Source of the DNA: Candidatus Thiodiazotropha sp. 'RUGA'
GTDB taxonomy: Bacteria; Pseudomonadota; Gammaproteobacteria; Chromatiales; Chromatiaceae
DNA: 49,753 bases
Direction: 5' to 3'
Assembly: GCA_016842065.1 (NCBI GenBank)
Contig: JAEPDS010000029.1
Coordinates: forward strand, 1 to 49,753
This document shows positions 8,068-17,595 of the stretch, in pieces (positions within the stretch are counted from its first letter, which is position 1; each line of letters begins with the position of its first letter). Below the pieces are notes generated by a model. The model was not told where the DNA came from, made no database searches, and worked only from the letters and a program-made list of their open reading frames with translations. The translations under genes were made by a program, and so were the position numbers.

Positions 8068-9006
8068 ATGGATAAGATAGTGTTTCTGTACACGTTGTCG
8101 AATGCTATGACAGTCGACTCTGGGAAGCGTAAATCCCAGTTGAGTCCGCTTAAATATGGCTATTTCAAATCCCGCGTCGCCTATTTTCTGATGGTTGTGC
8201 TTAACCTGAAGGAGATCCTGCTGCTGTCGAGAAAGAACTACGATCAATTGAAGTTTCTGCTCAAGCTCCATCCGGAAGCCTTACCCAGTGTCTTCTGGCC
8301 ATATCAGTGTGCCAGTTGGGGGATGGTCAAACGGTTGCAGTCCCTACACAATCATTTCACCTTGATTGGTGAAGAAATCAGCTATTTAAGCTTCGCTCGA
8401 TATGAGCGAAAAGAGGTGATTGATCTGGATGAATACTATCCGGGTATGCGGCTTGTGCTGAATAAAGATGGATTATTCCTAAGAGAGGGTATGCTGGTAT
8501 TGAATATCTATGTGCGTCAGGAGAGACTGTTTTCAATCGCTTTCTCCCTGTCAAAATCTCAATCCGGTCGGTTGGTTGCGTTTGTTGGTGCGATCCAGGG
8601 GAGGCGCATGAATCATGTGACAGACATCTATCGGGATATCACAAAAAAACTCTATGGTGTAAGGCCTCGTGACCTGATGGTTGAACTGTTTCAAATGTTC
8701 TGCAAACAGTTAGGTATCGATTGGATATACACCGTTCAGGGAGCAGAGCATCAGCATAATCACTATTTTTATCTTTTTAAGAACAAATCAGATGTGAAGA
8801 GTCTGGATTATGATCAGATATGGGAGGAGCGGGGTGGTCATTGCTGTCAAGACGGGTTTTATAAACTCTCTGTGCGTCCAGCGAGAAAGCCTTATCATCT
8901 GATCGTTGCCAGAAAACGCTCAATGTACAGAAGAAGGTATGAGGTGTTGACGGCGATCGAAGAACAAATGTCGTTCGCCATCGATCGCCAGCTGGGATTG
9001 TATTGA
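8068..9006 (+). CDS. VirK/YbjX family protein (DUF535)
   Basis: 312 residues matching the DUF535 family, which includes Shigella VirK and E. coli YbjX and has no established biochemistry. Recognisable parts are the central strands LVLNIYVRQERLFSIAFSLS, then VAFVGAIQG, and the segment TKKLYGVRPRDLMVELF, followed by a C-terminal YDQIWEERGG block. There is no signal peptide. I chose ATG 8068 because AGGGA lies 8 bases before it; an ATG at 8059 is in frame but abuts that motif. Confidence 0.8.
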   Translation: MDKIVFLYTLSNAMTVDSGKRKSQLSPLKYGYFKSRVAYFLMVVLNLKEILLLSRKNYDQLKFLLKLHPEALPSVFWPYQCASWGMVKRLQSLHNHFTLIGEEISYLSFARYERKEVIDLDEYYPGMRLVLNKDGLFLREGMLVLNIYVRQERLFSIAFSLSKSQSGRLVAFVGAIQGRRMNHVTDIYRDITKKLYGVRPRDLMVELFQMFCKQLGIDWIYTVQGAEHQHNHYFYLFKNKSDVKSLDYDQIWEERGGHCCQDGFYKLSVRPARKPYHLIVARKRSMYRRRYEVLTAIEEQMSFAIDRQLGLY

Positions 9007-9074
9007 CTTATTGAAAAAGCCTTTAAACCTGTATATAACTTCACCTTAACTGCAATGCCGCATAAGGTGATGAA

Positions 9075-10250
9075 ATGGCTGAGAATGGTCAACAAGCCTC
9101 TGATGCTGAAGAGATAGAAATCGCTGATTCACCGATCAATGACAGCGTCGAGGGGTTGGTTGATATTATCGACGCGCCGCAGATGCTTGGTCCGGTAATG
9201 GAGATCTTTGGAGGCTATCCCTGGGTCAAGGGTATCCTGATCTTTCTCTTTTTTATCCTCATTGCGAAACTCCTCACTTGGGTCTTTCTACCGATCATAC
9301 GTCGGTTGGCAGCGAGAACCGCCAGTCATGTTGACGATAAAATCATTATAATGCTGAAAGCACCGCTGTTCTGGACGGTGACGCTTATTGGTTTGCTGGT
9401 GGCAACGACGGTTTCATCACTGGGCGATCAAATAAACAAAATATTGTTGTCAGCGGTAACCTCGGTACTGGTTTTTCTCTGGATGCTGTTTGCGATACGC
9501 CTGTCAAAACTACTGCTCCAGGTTGCCAGTAGCCGGGCCAGTGAACATGCTGTGATTCGCCCTCAGACACTACCGCTCTTCACCAACCTGTTCGCAATTA
9601 CCTTCTTCATCTTTGCGGTCTATTTTATCTTTCAGGCGTGGCATATCGATATGACAGCCTGGTTGGCATCGGCCGGTATCATCGGTATCGCGGTAGGTTT
9701 TGCGGCTAAGGATACTTTGGCAAATCTGTTTTCCGGTGTCTTTATCATGGCGGATACGCCATACAAGATAGGCGATTATATTGTGCTGGATGATGGCACA
9801 GGGCTAAGAGGAAAGGTGACGAGTATCGGTATCCGAAGCACTCGCTTGTTAACCAGGGATGATGTTGAGGTAACCATTCCCAATGCCATTATGGGCAACT
9901 CGAAGGTGGTCAATGAGTCTGGTGGTCCCTATCCAAAATACAGAATCAGAGTATCCGTCGGTGTTGCCTACGGGGTCGATATCGACGAGGTAAAAAGGAT
10001 TCTGCTCGCAATTGCAGAAGAGAACGATTCGGTTTGTCATGACCCGGAACCAAGAGTGAGATTTCGCACCTTCGGCGCCTCATCCCTGGACTTTGAGCTG
10101 TTGTGCTGGGTTGATAACCCTGAGTTGAGAGGCAGAGTCATCGACAGTCTGAATAGTACAATATACAAAACCTTTCTTGAAGAGGGTATTGAGATACCTT
10201 ACTCGAAACACGATCTGTATATCAAAGAGTTACCTGGACAGACAGAGTGA
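9075..10250 (+). CDS. MscS-family mechanosensitive ion channel
   Basis: 391 residues. An acidic N-terminal tail precedes membrane segments at about 52-75, 98-115, 122-145 and 168-188. The glycine- and alanine-rich pore helix spans about 194-225 (ASAGIIGIAVGFAAKDTLAN). The soluble beta domain follows with DYIVLDDGTGLRGKV and VTIPNAIMGNSKVVN, then the alpha/beta vestibule to residue 380. It releases solutes under hypo-osmotic shock. There are more membrane helices than in minimal E. coli MscS. The conserved KIGDYI and NA-N motifs make the call firm. Confidence 0.92.
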   Translation: MAENGQQASDAEEIEIADSPINDSVEGLVDIIDAPQMLGPVMEIFGGYPWVKGILIFLFFILIAKLLTWVFLPIIRRLAARTASHVDDKIIIMLKAPLFWTVTLIGLLVATTVSSLGDQINKILLSAVTSVLVFLWMLFAIRLSKLLLQVASSRASEHAVIRPQTLPLFTNLFAITFFIFAVYFIFQAWHIDMTAWLASAGIIGIAVGFAAKDTLANLFSGVFIMADTPYKIGDYIVLDDGTGLRGKVTSIGIRSTRLLTRDDVEVTIPNAIMGNSKVVNESGGPYPKYRIRVSVGVAYGVDIDEVKRILLAIAEENDSVCHDPEPRVRFRTFGASSLDFELLCWVDNPELRGRVIDSLNSTIYKTFLEEGIEIPYSKHDLYIKELPGQTE

Positions 10251-10306
10251 GTGAGCCAAGCTGAGCTGTGTGGCTGTCTGCTGGGCGCAGGCTTTCATGC
10301 CGTAGA

Positions 10307-11218
10307 TCAGAGTGTGGCGAACTCAATATGGTCGCGACCCCCATCCTTGGCTTTATAGAGTAGTGAATCAGCGGCTTGGATTAACGCCTCTTCAGTGGAG
10401 TCTATACCGGGATAAGCAGTAGCCAGGCCGATGGATACCGTAATCGTACTGCTGATGGGTGAGTCAGGATTTGGGATCTCTTGTTTGCGAATCGTGTCCA
10501 TCAACTTCAGCATCAGTACCAGGGATTCATCCATCGCTGAGTTTCCATAAACAATCACAAATTCATCCCCACCATAGCGGGCGCAGACATCGCTTGGCCT
10601 CTTGGCGAACTCTTTCAATATTCCGCTTATGGTTTCAAGACATTCGTCACCGGCATGGTGTCCTTGCGAATCATTCAGGTGTTTGAAGAAATCAACATCA
10701 ATCATCGCCAATGTGATGGGCATTTGAGAACGGATGCAGCGTTTCCATTCGTCGATCAAAAACTTATCGAAATGGCGTCGGTTTGAAAGCCCTGTCAGGC
10801 TGTCGGTTATTGACAGGTGGAGGGCCTGTTGTTCGGCATTTTTACGTTCCGTTATGTTGCTGTGAGCTATGATAACGATACGTGAGCCGTTGAACTCAAG
10901 CGAATTGACACGCATCAGAAACCAGCGATCTTCGACCGGTGAATGGCATGGGTACTCATGGTAGTAAGTGCTACTTTTTCCCTTAATTACAGCTTCGATA
11001 TTACTCTTCACGGCCATTGTCTCAGGATCTTCCCGAGGCGCGCAGGCGTCAAAATAGTTGACACCAACCCACTCGGTATCCTGAGGAATACCATTTGAGG
11101 ATCCAAACTCGATCCATGACTTATTGACATAGATAATGGTGCCCTGATCATCAATTACTGAGATGTGATCAGTTATTGTATCGAGTACTACTTTCAAAAA
11201 ATCAAATGTGTCAAACAT
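10307..11218 (-). CDS. PAS-GGDEF diguanylate cyclase
   Basis: 303 residues, cytoplasmic. A PAS domain covers about 8-120 (VLDTITDHISVIDDQGTIIY ends its first part). The GGDEF domain runs from TDSLTGLSNRRHF (138-150) to the end. The active-site RYGGDEF is intact with GGDEF at 216-220, so synthesis of c-di-GMP is expected. The inhibitory site R207xxD210 lies exactly five residues before it. There is no receiver or membrane segment, so the signal is sensed by the PAS domain and its ligand is unknown. It is convergent with the MscS gene. The PilZ protein at 4414 could be a target. Confidence 0.93.
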   Translation of the reverse strand: MFDTFDFLKVVLDTITDHISVIDDQGTIIYVNKSWIEFGSSNGIPQDTEWVGVNYFDACAPREDPETMAVKSNIEAVIKGKSSTYYHEYPCHSPVEDRWFLMRVNSLEFNGSRIVIIAHSNITERKNAEQQALHLSITDSLTGLSNRRHFDKFLIDEWKRCIRSQMPITLAMIDVDFFKHLNDSQGHHAGDECLETISGILKEFAKRPSDVCARYGGDEFVIVYGNSAMDESLVLMLKLMDTIRKQEIPNPDSPISSTITVSIGLATAYPGIDSTEEALIQAADSLLYKAKDGGRDHIEFATL

Positions 11219-11746
11219 GTCGATAAAATTCTGCTGAAAATCCAGAGCATCCGCTATGCGTGGCGGTAGAACAACTGCCTGACAGTTACGAATTCACACC
11301 ATGACAGAAGGTGGGGTCTGGCATGGTTCAATATGCGTCAGGTCAGGATATTGATCAATAGTAATAGCATGATGAGGACCATCTTACTACTCTAAATATG
11401 ACTGAGATATTACTTAAGTTATTGAAAAAGATAAGGTTAGGTGTTTATATTCATCAATTAACCAGGCACCCTATAGGGTTATGGGTAGTTCTACTACTAC
11501 ACAGGCATTGGATTATCATATTGGCGCATAAGTTGGCATCTTCTGAGATCTTCAGGATTGGCGACAATATGAGGGGTCTCTCTGGAGACCAAACCTAGGT
11601 ATGAGATGGGGTTCTACCTGGTTCAGTCTCCGTGGTTGAGTGCATAAAGCGCAGTCTGTCAAAAACCGTGAGAATCAGATGTCCAAACTGACATCGATGC
11701 ACAGTATCCAAAAGCCAATGAATACTGTGCATCTCTCATATGGATA
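11219..11746. other. Intergenic region without recognisable genes
   Basis: AT-rich 528-base gap. The only structure I see is a short hairpin, GGTCTC-TCTG-GAGACC at 11575-11590, with no T-run. No open frame here has a credible ribosome site. Confidence 0.5.
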
Positions 11747-12979
11747 TCAGTTCTGCTCAATATTGTTGGTTTTTATCTCATCACCCTTGCCATTTCCGGC
11801 GAGTTCGACTCTTTTCAGGGTCATCGAGCCGGCCTCTTCGGTATGTTCCGCTTCACCTTCCATAACCCACTGTTCAATCTTGATGCCATATTTCTTGTTA
11901 TTAATGGCACGAACAGATTTGAGGTCAGTCTCTATTTTGCCTTCTCCAATTTCCTTTAACTGGATACCGTCATCACCACTCTCTTCAACATCAACACTTT
12001 TTAGGTTGACCTCGATGTTGCCGGCATCCTTTTCATCCAGTTTGATCGCTTCATCATTATTGTTGAATGCACTGATACGTTTGAATTTGGCTTCGATGTT
12101 GCCATCGCCAGCCTCATCAAAATCCAATCCCTCGTCCTTATTATTGTTAACCACCAGGTTGCTCAAGATTGCCTCTATGTTGCCGGCATCTGCTTCGTCG
12201 ATGTCGAATCCATCATCCAGATCCTCCTCGTTGTAAAAACCGTTGTCGTTGAGTGAAACCCGGTTCATGTAAACTTCAACATTGCCATCGCCCGCTTCGT
12301 CCAGTTCAATGCCGTCACCTCCGTTGTTGTCAATGGTGGTATTGGAGATGAAGGCGTGGATGTCACCGAGGCTTCTCTCATCAATCCGAATACCGTCAAA
12401 ATCGATTGCGCCGGTTCCATTGTATTTGAAGGTACAATGGGTGAGCTTCAAATAAACACCCAAGTCGGAACCGGTTGTACCATTGTCAAAGGCGTCAGCT
12501 TTGTCATCAATATGTAAACCATAGAGTGCCGAGTGAGTAACGGTAACGCGATCAAGAGTTACGGATATATTACTATCTGAGGCATCAACAGGAACGTTTA
12601 CCACGATTCCTCTGGTTGCACTATTGGCTACCTTTAGGTTCTTGATTTTCACTTCACCGGCAGTGTTAAAAATCAATGTGCCATCTTTCGTCATGGCGGA
12701 GAGGTTGGAATTCAGTGCAAAACTGCCAGCAGATGAACCGTCGATGGTGGAACCCTTGCCGGTCAGGGTAATGGGTTGTTCTCCGCTATAGATGGCTGGA
12801 GCACTTAAACTGATGTGGGAATTTCTTTTAAAGATGATCTCATCAATGTCCAGATTATAAGAAGCTTGTTGAAATGCATCCTGAAGAGAACGCTCATCAA
12901 ATACAACGAGAGCGCTGCCAAGTACCTGTGTGCTATATGAGGTGGCAATCAGAAGTGTAAACAGCAAATGTTTGTTCAT
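11747..12979 (-). CDS. Secreted acidic beta-helix repeat protein
   Basis: 410 residues with a Sec signal peptide (MNKHLLFTLLIATSYSTQVLG). Residues about 25-200 resemble a right-handed parallel beta-helix (LTGKGSTIDGSSAG, VKIKNLKVANSATRG). The rest is built from roughly 27-residue rungs with a shared pattern of D-DGI-LDEA-GDGNIE followed by a hydrophobic strand and NNN. At least five rungs follow each other. The regular aspartates at turns suggest calcium binding, as in beta-rolls. No catalytic pectate-lyase residues are evident. The protein is probably a surface or secreted structural factor. Its base composition is AT-rich compared with neighbours, hinting at transfer. Confidence 0.7.
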   Translation of the reverse strand: MNKHLLFTLLIATSYSTQVLGSALVVFDERSLQDAFQQASYNLDIDEIIFKRNSHISLSAPAIYSGEQPITLTGKGSTIDGSSAGSFALNSNLSAMTKDGTLIFNTAGEVKIKNLKVANSATRGIVVNVPVDASDSNISVTLDRVTVTHSALYGLHIDDKADAFDNGTTGSDLGVYLKLTHCTFKYNGTGAIDFDGIRIDERSLGDIHAFISNTTIDNNGGDGIELDEAGDGNVEVYMNRVSLNDNGFYNEEDLDDGFDIDEADAGNIEAILSNLVVNNNKDEGLDFDEAGDGNIEAKFKRISAFNNNDEAIKLDEKDAGNIEVNLKSVDVEESGDDGIQLKEIGEGKIETDLKSVRAINNKKYGIKIEQWVMEGEAEHTEEAGSMTLKRVELAGNGKGDEIKTNNIEQN

Positions 12980-13769
12980 CTTGTTATCTATATTTAAAAA
13001 TAGTAGTGATTCAACAATAATGATTGAGAGTGACGTGAATAATAAAGATGATTTTTAGTTAAACAGCAATCAAATAATGCGTACCAATAATAAATTTATC
13101 AAACTAGGTTGGGCTGTGACAATGGAATCTGGCTGCACACATGCAATAACCGGGATTGGTTCTGAATGGTATCGTTTTTCAATGATCACAATTTATTTAT
13201 AGTACTGTAGATGAGCGATAGCTGAATCGTGCTTTTCATAATAGGGATGGTTGAGACTCGCCACTTGAATCGTCTGAGCGTTAAATCAACCAGTGACTGA
13301 ATAGCACTGATCTGAAATGCAACACGATGGCGTCTTGTTCCAGGGGTAGATCAGAACATGTAGGCGCAATAAGTCATCCCTATCATTCCGTAGAGATGGA
13401 GGAGCACGGATGCCTAAAAAATTGTTCTTATAAATAGAGTGTGTGATTAGTGCTCGATTCAGTCGATGTGACCGAAAAAGTAGGGGTAACTGATCCGCTA
13501 AGCGTCTCAGTAAATGAAGCTGGTTTTGCACCACAACTGCCATTTCATTGATGTTTGATTATTTAGGATGCTAATTCATATGGAACTATTCTCGAGATTC
13601 AAATGAGTGTATTCTTTGGATGAATGATAGGAGAGCAAAAAAATTTCCGGGGTATTCGTTTTTAAGTAAATAATTATTACCTTATCAACGGCATCGGTAT
13701 CCAAGATCACTTCAAGGGGCAATTTTCTCAGTCATGTCTGCAGTTGCCCTGAAAAACAGATAAGCAAAG
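12980..13769. other. AT-rich intergenic region
   Basis: A 790-base gap between divergent surface-protein genes, visibly richer in A and T than the surrounding genes. I found no gene with a ribosome site, no repeat and no convincing terminator. It must hold promoters for both neighbours. Confidence 0.5.
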
Positions 13770-15941
13770 ATGCAAAAAAGACACAACACGCTCTATTGTT
13801 TCCTGATCAGATTCATCGCTCTATCCCTTCTCCTACTACCGCTTGGAGTCAATGCTCAAGTCTTTGAAACAGCGACTCTGAGATTCGGTAATGGCGTTGA
13901 AAACTCAGTCAATACCTCCGGTAACCTGCAGCAGCCCTTCTACTGGGATACCGGCGCAAGTCAGTTCTATAAGCTGACCTTCAGCACTTTTCCGCTGGAC
14001 ATCGCTGTAGCCTGGGGTGGGGATGGAACCAATGAGTGGAATATCAATGGTACCTTGGTTGAGACGCAGAATGGGAGTTACGTCTACGGCGGTCAGGTCA
14101 TCGACACTTCCGGTTACATATCCACCGGAGCGGATAGCGGTTACGGTACCATCATCTCAACAGGCACAGTCAATGTTGGTGGTGCCGATCTGCAGATACG
14201 ACAAACCTATACGCTGACTCAGACAGATGCCTTTATCACCATCAATACCGAGGTAACCAATGCCAGCGGAGCGCCCGTTACCAATGTGCGCGTCTGGGTT
14301 GGAACCCGGGATGACTACGTGGGGACAGACGATACCCCGGTCAAGCAGCGTGGTAATCTGGTCGCCGGTGCCTTCGAGCAGATCGCCAATGCGGCCGATC
14401 GCTCCACGGCGTTATTGATAACTGCGGACAGTGGTGCAGCAACCCCTGGCGTGCTGTTCTACACAACGGCACCGAATGCCAATGCCAGCGTTAACAGCTG
14501 CTGCTCATTCTCCAATGCGTATCAGCAGGATCCGGCGACCAGTGCGATACAGACACCCGGCCAGGATGGTTCCTATGCGATGTTTGTCAGAATGCCGGAT
14601 CTGGCGATTGGTGAATCCTCCGATTTTACCTGGTACTACGCTGCCGGTGATGTCTCGGTAATCAATGACATTATTGCTGATGTGGCGGCTGCCAGCAGTT
14701 CCGTATCCAATATCTCCTATACCAGCGCGGATCTGGCTGCGACCCTCACGGCTGACAGTACCGGTTACTGGATCGTCGTACCGGCCGGTTCCGCTGTGCC
14801 GACCGAAGCCCAGATCGAGGCCGGTGTCGATTATGGTGCGGTTACGGTCGTGGCGAATGGATCCGGGCCGATGACGGCCGATGTTGAGGCTGTCTTCAAT
14901 ATGACCGGCCTGACCCCAGCAACGGACTATGATGTCCATTTCGTCGGCGAAGACATAACGCCGGCCTATTCAGCGATTTCCAGTGCCTCTTTCACCACAC
15001 TTGCCTATACAGCACCGGTTTTATCCATCACCGATGCGGCGACAACTATCACCGGCTCTACAGCCGTCTCCGGGGGCACGGTGGATACCGACGGAAGTGA
15101 CGGTGCACAACCGGTCACCGCGCGTGGTGTTTGTTGGAGTACCCTGATGAATCCGACCACCGCTGATACCTGCACTTCGAATGGCACAGGCTTGGGCGCC
15201 TTCGTCAGCAATATCTCAGGTCTGGTGCCTTCAACCCTCTATTATGTACGAGCTTTTGCCACCAATGGCATTGGTACGGGCTATGCTCCCCAGATCAGTT
15301 TTACCACAGCGGCAGATGATGGTGATGGTGTGGCTTTGGCCGTTGAGGATGCCGGACCAAATGGTGGCGATGGCAATAATGACGGTACCGCCGACAGTCT
15401 CCAGTCGAATGTCAGCTCGCTGCCGGATGCGACCGGAAGCGGCTATCTCACCCTGGAGGTTGGGGGAGGCTGTGCCACAGCACAGGCCGTGGCGGCTGTT
15501 GATATCGGTTCAATGCCCGCATCAGACCCGTTTGGCTATCTCTACCCCTATGGTTTGCTGGAATTTACCCTGCCCTGTGAAACGGCCGATATTACCGTCT
15601 ACTACCATATACCGGCTGCAACCTCTCTGGTATCCAGTGTCTACAGGAAGTACGGTCCGGTACCGCCCGGTGGACCCTCTGCAACCTGGTATACCCTGCC
15701 GGGTGTGGTCTACGGCACGGCCAATGTGGGCGGAACTATGGTAGCGACAGCCTCATTCACCCTGGCTGACAATGTTTTGGGTGATGATACCGGGGATGAC
15801 GGAGTGATTGTGGATCAGGGTGGTCCGGGATTCCCGGGCGCTGCACGGCCGATTCCGACACTCTCGAACCTGGTGGTTCTGCTGCTCGCCCTGCTTGTCG
15901 GCGTTGTTGCCGTTCGTTCGATCAGACGGGTCACTCTCTAA
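13770..15941 (+). CDS. Surface protein with choice-of-anchor-U-like domain and IPTL-type C-terminus
   Basis: 723 residues with a signal peptide ending near VNAQ (residue 30). A large N-terminal domain is rich in Gly, Thr and Asn. Fibronectin-III-like segments follow, including LTPATDYDVHFVGED and PSTLYYVRAFATNGIGTGY. An acidic DDGDG linker precedes a domain resembling the choice-of-anchor-U family (VYYHIPAATSLVSSVYRKYG). The C-terminus reads IPTLSNLVVLLL, a hydrophobic helix, then RSIRR, matching the IPTL-CTERM sorting signal. The usual WG after IPTLS is replaced by LV. It is probably exported and anchored or processed by an exosortase, which is not encoded in this window. Confidence 0.78.
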   Translation: MQKRHNTLYCFLIRFIALSLLLLPLGVNAQVFETATLRFGNGVENSVNTSGNLQQPFYWDTGASQFYKLTFSTFPLDIAVAWGGDGTNEWNINGTLVETQNGSYVYGGQVIDTSGYISTGADSGYGTIISTGTVNVGGADLQIRQTYTLTQTDAFITINTEVTNASGAPVTNVRVWVGTRDDYVGTDDTPVKQRGNLVAGAFEQIANAADRSTALLITADSGAATPGVLFYTTAPNANASVNSCCSFSNAYQQDPATSAIQTPGQDGSYAMFVRMPDLAIGESSDFTWYYAAGDVSVINDIIADVAAASSSVSNISYTSADLAATLTADSTGYWIVVPAGSAVPTEAQIEAGVDYGAVTVVANGSGPMTADVEAVFNMTGLTPATDYDVHFVGEDITPAYSAISSASFTTLAYTAPVLSITDAATTITGSTAVSGGTVDTDGSDGAQPVTARGVCWSTLMNPTTADTCTSNGTGLGAFVSNISGLVPSTLYYVRAFATNGIGTGYAPQISFTTAADDGDGVALAVEDAGPNGGDGNNDGTADSLQSNVSSLPDATGSGYLTLEVGGGCATAQAVAAVDIGSMPASDPFGYLYPYGLLEFTLPCETADITVYYHIPAATSLVSSVYRKYGPVPPGGPSATWYTLPGVVYGTANVGGTMVATASFTLADNVLGDDTGDDGVIVDQGGPGFPGAARPIPTLSNLVVLLLALLVGVVAVRSIRRVTL

Positions 15942-15967
15942 CCAGTCACTCTATTGAGCCCGTTTTT

Positions 15968-15994
15968 CGCCAGGGGGCCTTGTTCCTCCTGGCG
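15968..15994. other. Stem-loop after the IPTL protein gene
   Basis: CGCCAGG pairs with CCTGGCG around a 13-base loop, 26 bases past the stop codon. No T-run follows, so terminator function is uncertain. Confidence 0.35.
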
Positions 15995-16179
15995 TCAAGC
16001 CGGGTAGAACCCCCTCGGCTGCTCATTTTATCGTTGTTCGGTACAGCCAGGCCGGCTGGCAGCGCGATTGACCTGGTCGGATGGCCAATTGCCAGTTCAG
16101 ATAGCAAAAATCTCGTTCAGCTTCCGTTAATACGCCCTCCATTAAGCTCCATAGTACAGACACAATGATGGAGCTAACA

Positions 16180-16611
16180 ATGAAACATGCAGCAGCGATT
16201 ACTTTATCAACATTGATCCTTCTCTTTTATGTCGGCACATCTTCGGCAATGAGCAATGCCTATGAACAAGGTTATGATGCCGGTTACAGCGATGGCTTGG
16301 AAGATGGCTATATCAAGGCGTACAAGCGCAGTTATCGCGAAGGCTATCGTGATGGCAAGGATAGATATTATGGTATGCACTCAAAAAGATCATTCGATGA
16401 AAAGGAGTACATACGCGGTTACAAAGTCGGATATGAAAAGGGCTACAGAAAAGGTGCCAGAAAGGGTGACCGCCATGGCTATGAAGATGGATATGAGCAG
16501 GGCAGTATCGATTCATTGCGCAAAAAGATGAGAAAGAAGATGCGTCGTAAAAACTGTTACGACAGTCATCTCTATCTTGGTTCCGGAAGAAGATACAAAT
16601 GTTATAACTGA
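16180..16611 (+). CDS. Secreted GYxxG-repeat protein
   Basis: 143 residues with a signal peptide (MKHAAAITLSTLILLFYVG, cleavage near SSA). The mature part is almost entirely four-residue steps of the form GYxxG: YEQGYDAGYSDGLEDGY, YREGYRDGKDRYYG, and after a short break YIRGYKVGYEKGYRKG and HGYEDGYEQG. A basic segment (LRKKMRKKMRRK) and two cysteines (NC, KC) end the protein. Such repeats occur in poorly characterised secreted proteins and I do not assign a function. The ATG at 16180 follows GGAG by six bases; the ATG at 16165 has no ribosome site. A terminator follows. Confidence 0.7.
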   Translation: MKHAAAITLSTLILLFYVGTSSAMSNAYEQGYDAGYSDGLEDGYIKAYKRSYREGYRDGKDRYYGMHSKRSFDEKEYIRGYKVGYEKGYRKGARKGDRHGYEDGYEQGSIDSLRKKMRKKMRRKNCYDSHLYLGSGRRYKCYN

Positions 16612-16655
16612 AGGTTTTGATACTCTGATCAGCCTGTCTTGATCACGAGTTTCAA

Positions 16656-16694
16656 CCCACCTGAATCGAACGCTGATCCAGGTGGGCTTTTTTT
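16656..16694 (+). terminator. Intrinsic terminator
   Basis: CCCACCTG (16656-16663) pairs with CAGGTGGG (16679-16686), followed by C and seven T. It lies 45 bases after the GYxxG-repeat gene. It abuts the 3' end of the convergent rhodanese gene. Confidence 0.85.
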
Positions 16695-16695
16695 G

Positions 16696-17595
16696 TCAGG
16701 GCAGGTCGTAATAGCCCATGGCATCAGCTTCTGCGTTGATCAGTTTCCTTTTCATCTTGGTTGTGTATGGCAGGCTTTGGTGATACCGCCATCCATCCTT
16801 GTCATCACTACTGATGCTGCCGTCATTATTCAGATCGAGGTCATAGGCGACAAAGCCCTTTGCCATGGATCCGTCAGCAAGAGTCAGATCTGTTAATGTC
16901 TGATCATCGCCGACAACGTAACGGCTGCCGCTGGAGCTGATGATCCCGGCCATAGGCTGACCGACAAACCCTTGCCAGATATTCGAGACGTTTGCATAAC
17001 CTCTATCCTGGTAAGTGGCAACGCAATCATCATATTCATTATCGGTATAGCCTTTCAGATCACAGATTGTCGTTGGCTTGGAGATGATGTTTGCGACAAG
17101 CACGCTGCGAAAGCCGGTTCGACACAAAGTTGCGATCGGTGTCTGCTTGTCTTCAATTTTCTCTTCAATCTGTAAAAACAGGCTCTCCGGATCCTGTCGG
17201 ACCTGATAGACCGTACTGCTGGCACAGGCACCGTCCTCCGTTCTCAGATTATCGACACACTCTCTGTAGATCCTTGGGTATGGCATGTGAATGGCTTTTT
17301 TGGGATGACCCATACGATATTCTGTGGCATCTCTGACATCGATGATGGTGATTTTTTCATCCTCATCCTCTTTTTCCGAATCCTCCTCATCACGTTGCTC
17401 TTTAAGTTTTCCCAGCATACCTAAGTAGGCCTTGGCGGCACTGATGTCCTGTTGATAGAAGCGCTCCAGATAGTATCTGTTACCATCTGACTCCCCATCC
17501 TGTGCGAGGGCAAGATTGGTCGCAGCAATTGAGGTCGAGGTCAACAGACTGGCAATGATGTACTTGGCCGCTTTTTGATTTGAATGTGATCTCAT
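16696..17595 (-). CDS. Exported rhodanese-domain protein with EF-hand-like loop
   Basis: 299 residues with a signal peptide (hydrophobic 12-30, cleavage near LAQD). A rhodanese domain spans about 82-212: IIDVRDATEYRMGHPKKAIH, then the active-site loop CRTGFRS with catalytic C158, and GYANVSNIWQGFVGQ. Rhodaneses carry sulfane sulfur on that cysteine; the physiological donor is unknown. Near the end, D254-L-N256-N-D258-G-S260 to D265 fits a 12-residue calcium-binding EF-hand or dockerin-like loop. The start at 17595 is favoured by GGAG spaced six bases upstream. A periplasmic place fits a sulfur-oxidising lifestyle. Confidence 0.8.
   Translation of the reverse strand: MRSHSNQKAAKYIIASLLTSTSIAATNLALAQDGESDGNRYYLERFYQQDISAAKAYLGMLGKLKEQRDEEDSEKEDEDEKITIIDVRDATEYRMGHPKKAIHMPYPRIYRECVDNLRTEDGACASSTVYQVRQDPESLFLQIEEKIEDKQTPIATLCRTGFRSVLVANIISKPTTICDLKGYTDNEYDDCVATYQDRGYANVSNIWQGFVGQPMAGIISSSGSRYVVGDDQTLTDLTLADGSMAKGFVAYDLDLNNDGSISSDDKDGWRYHQSLPYTTKMKRKLINAEADAMGYYDLP

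Noticed and set aside
13286-13543. 85-residue minus-strand frame in the AT-rich gap
   Set aside because: No ribosome site and no protein-like hydrophobic or domain pattern.
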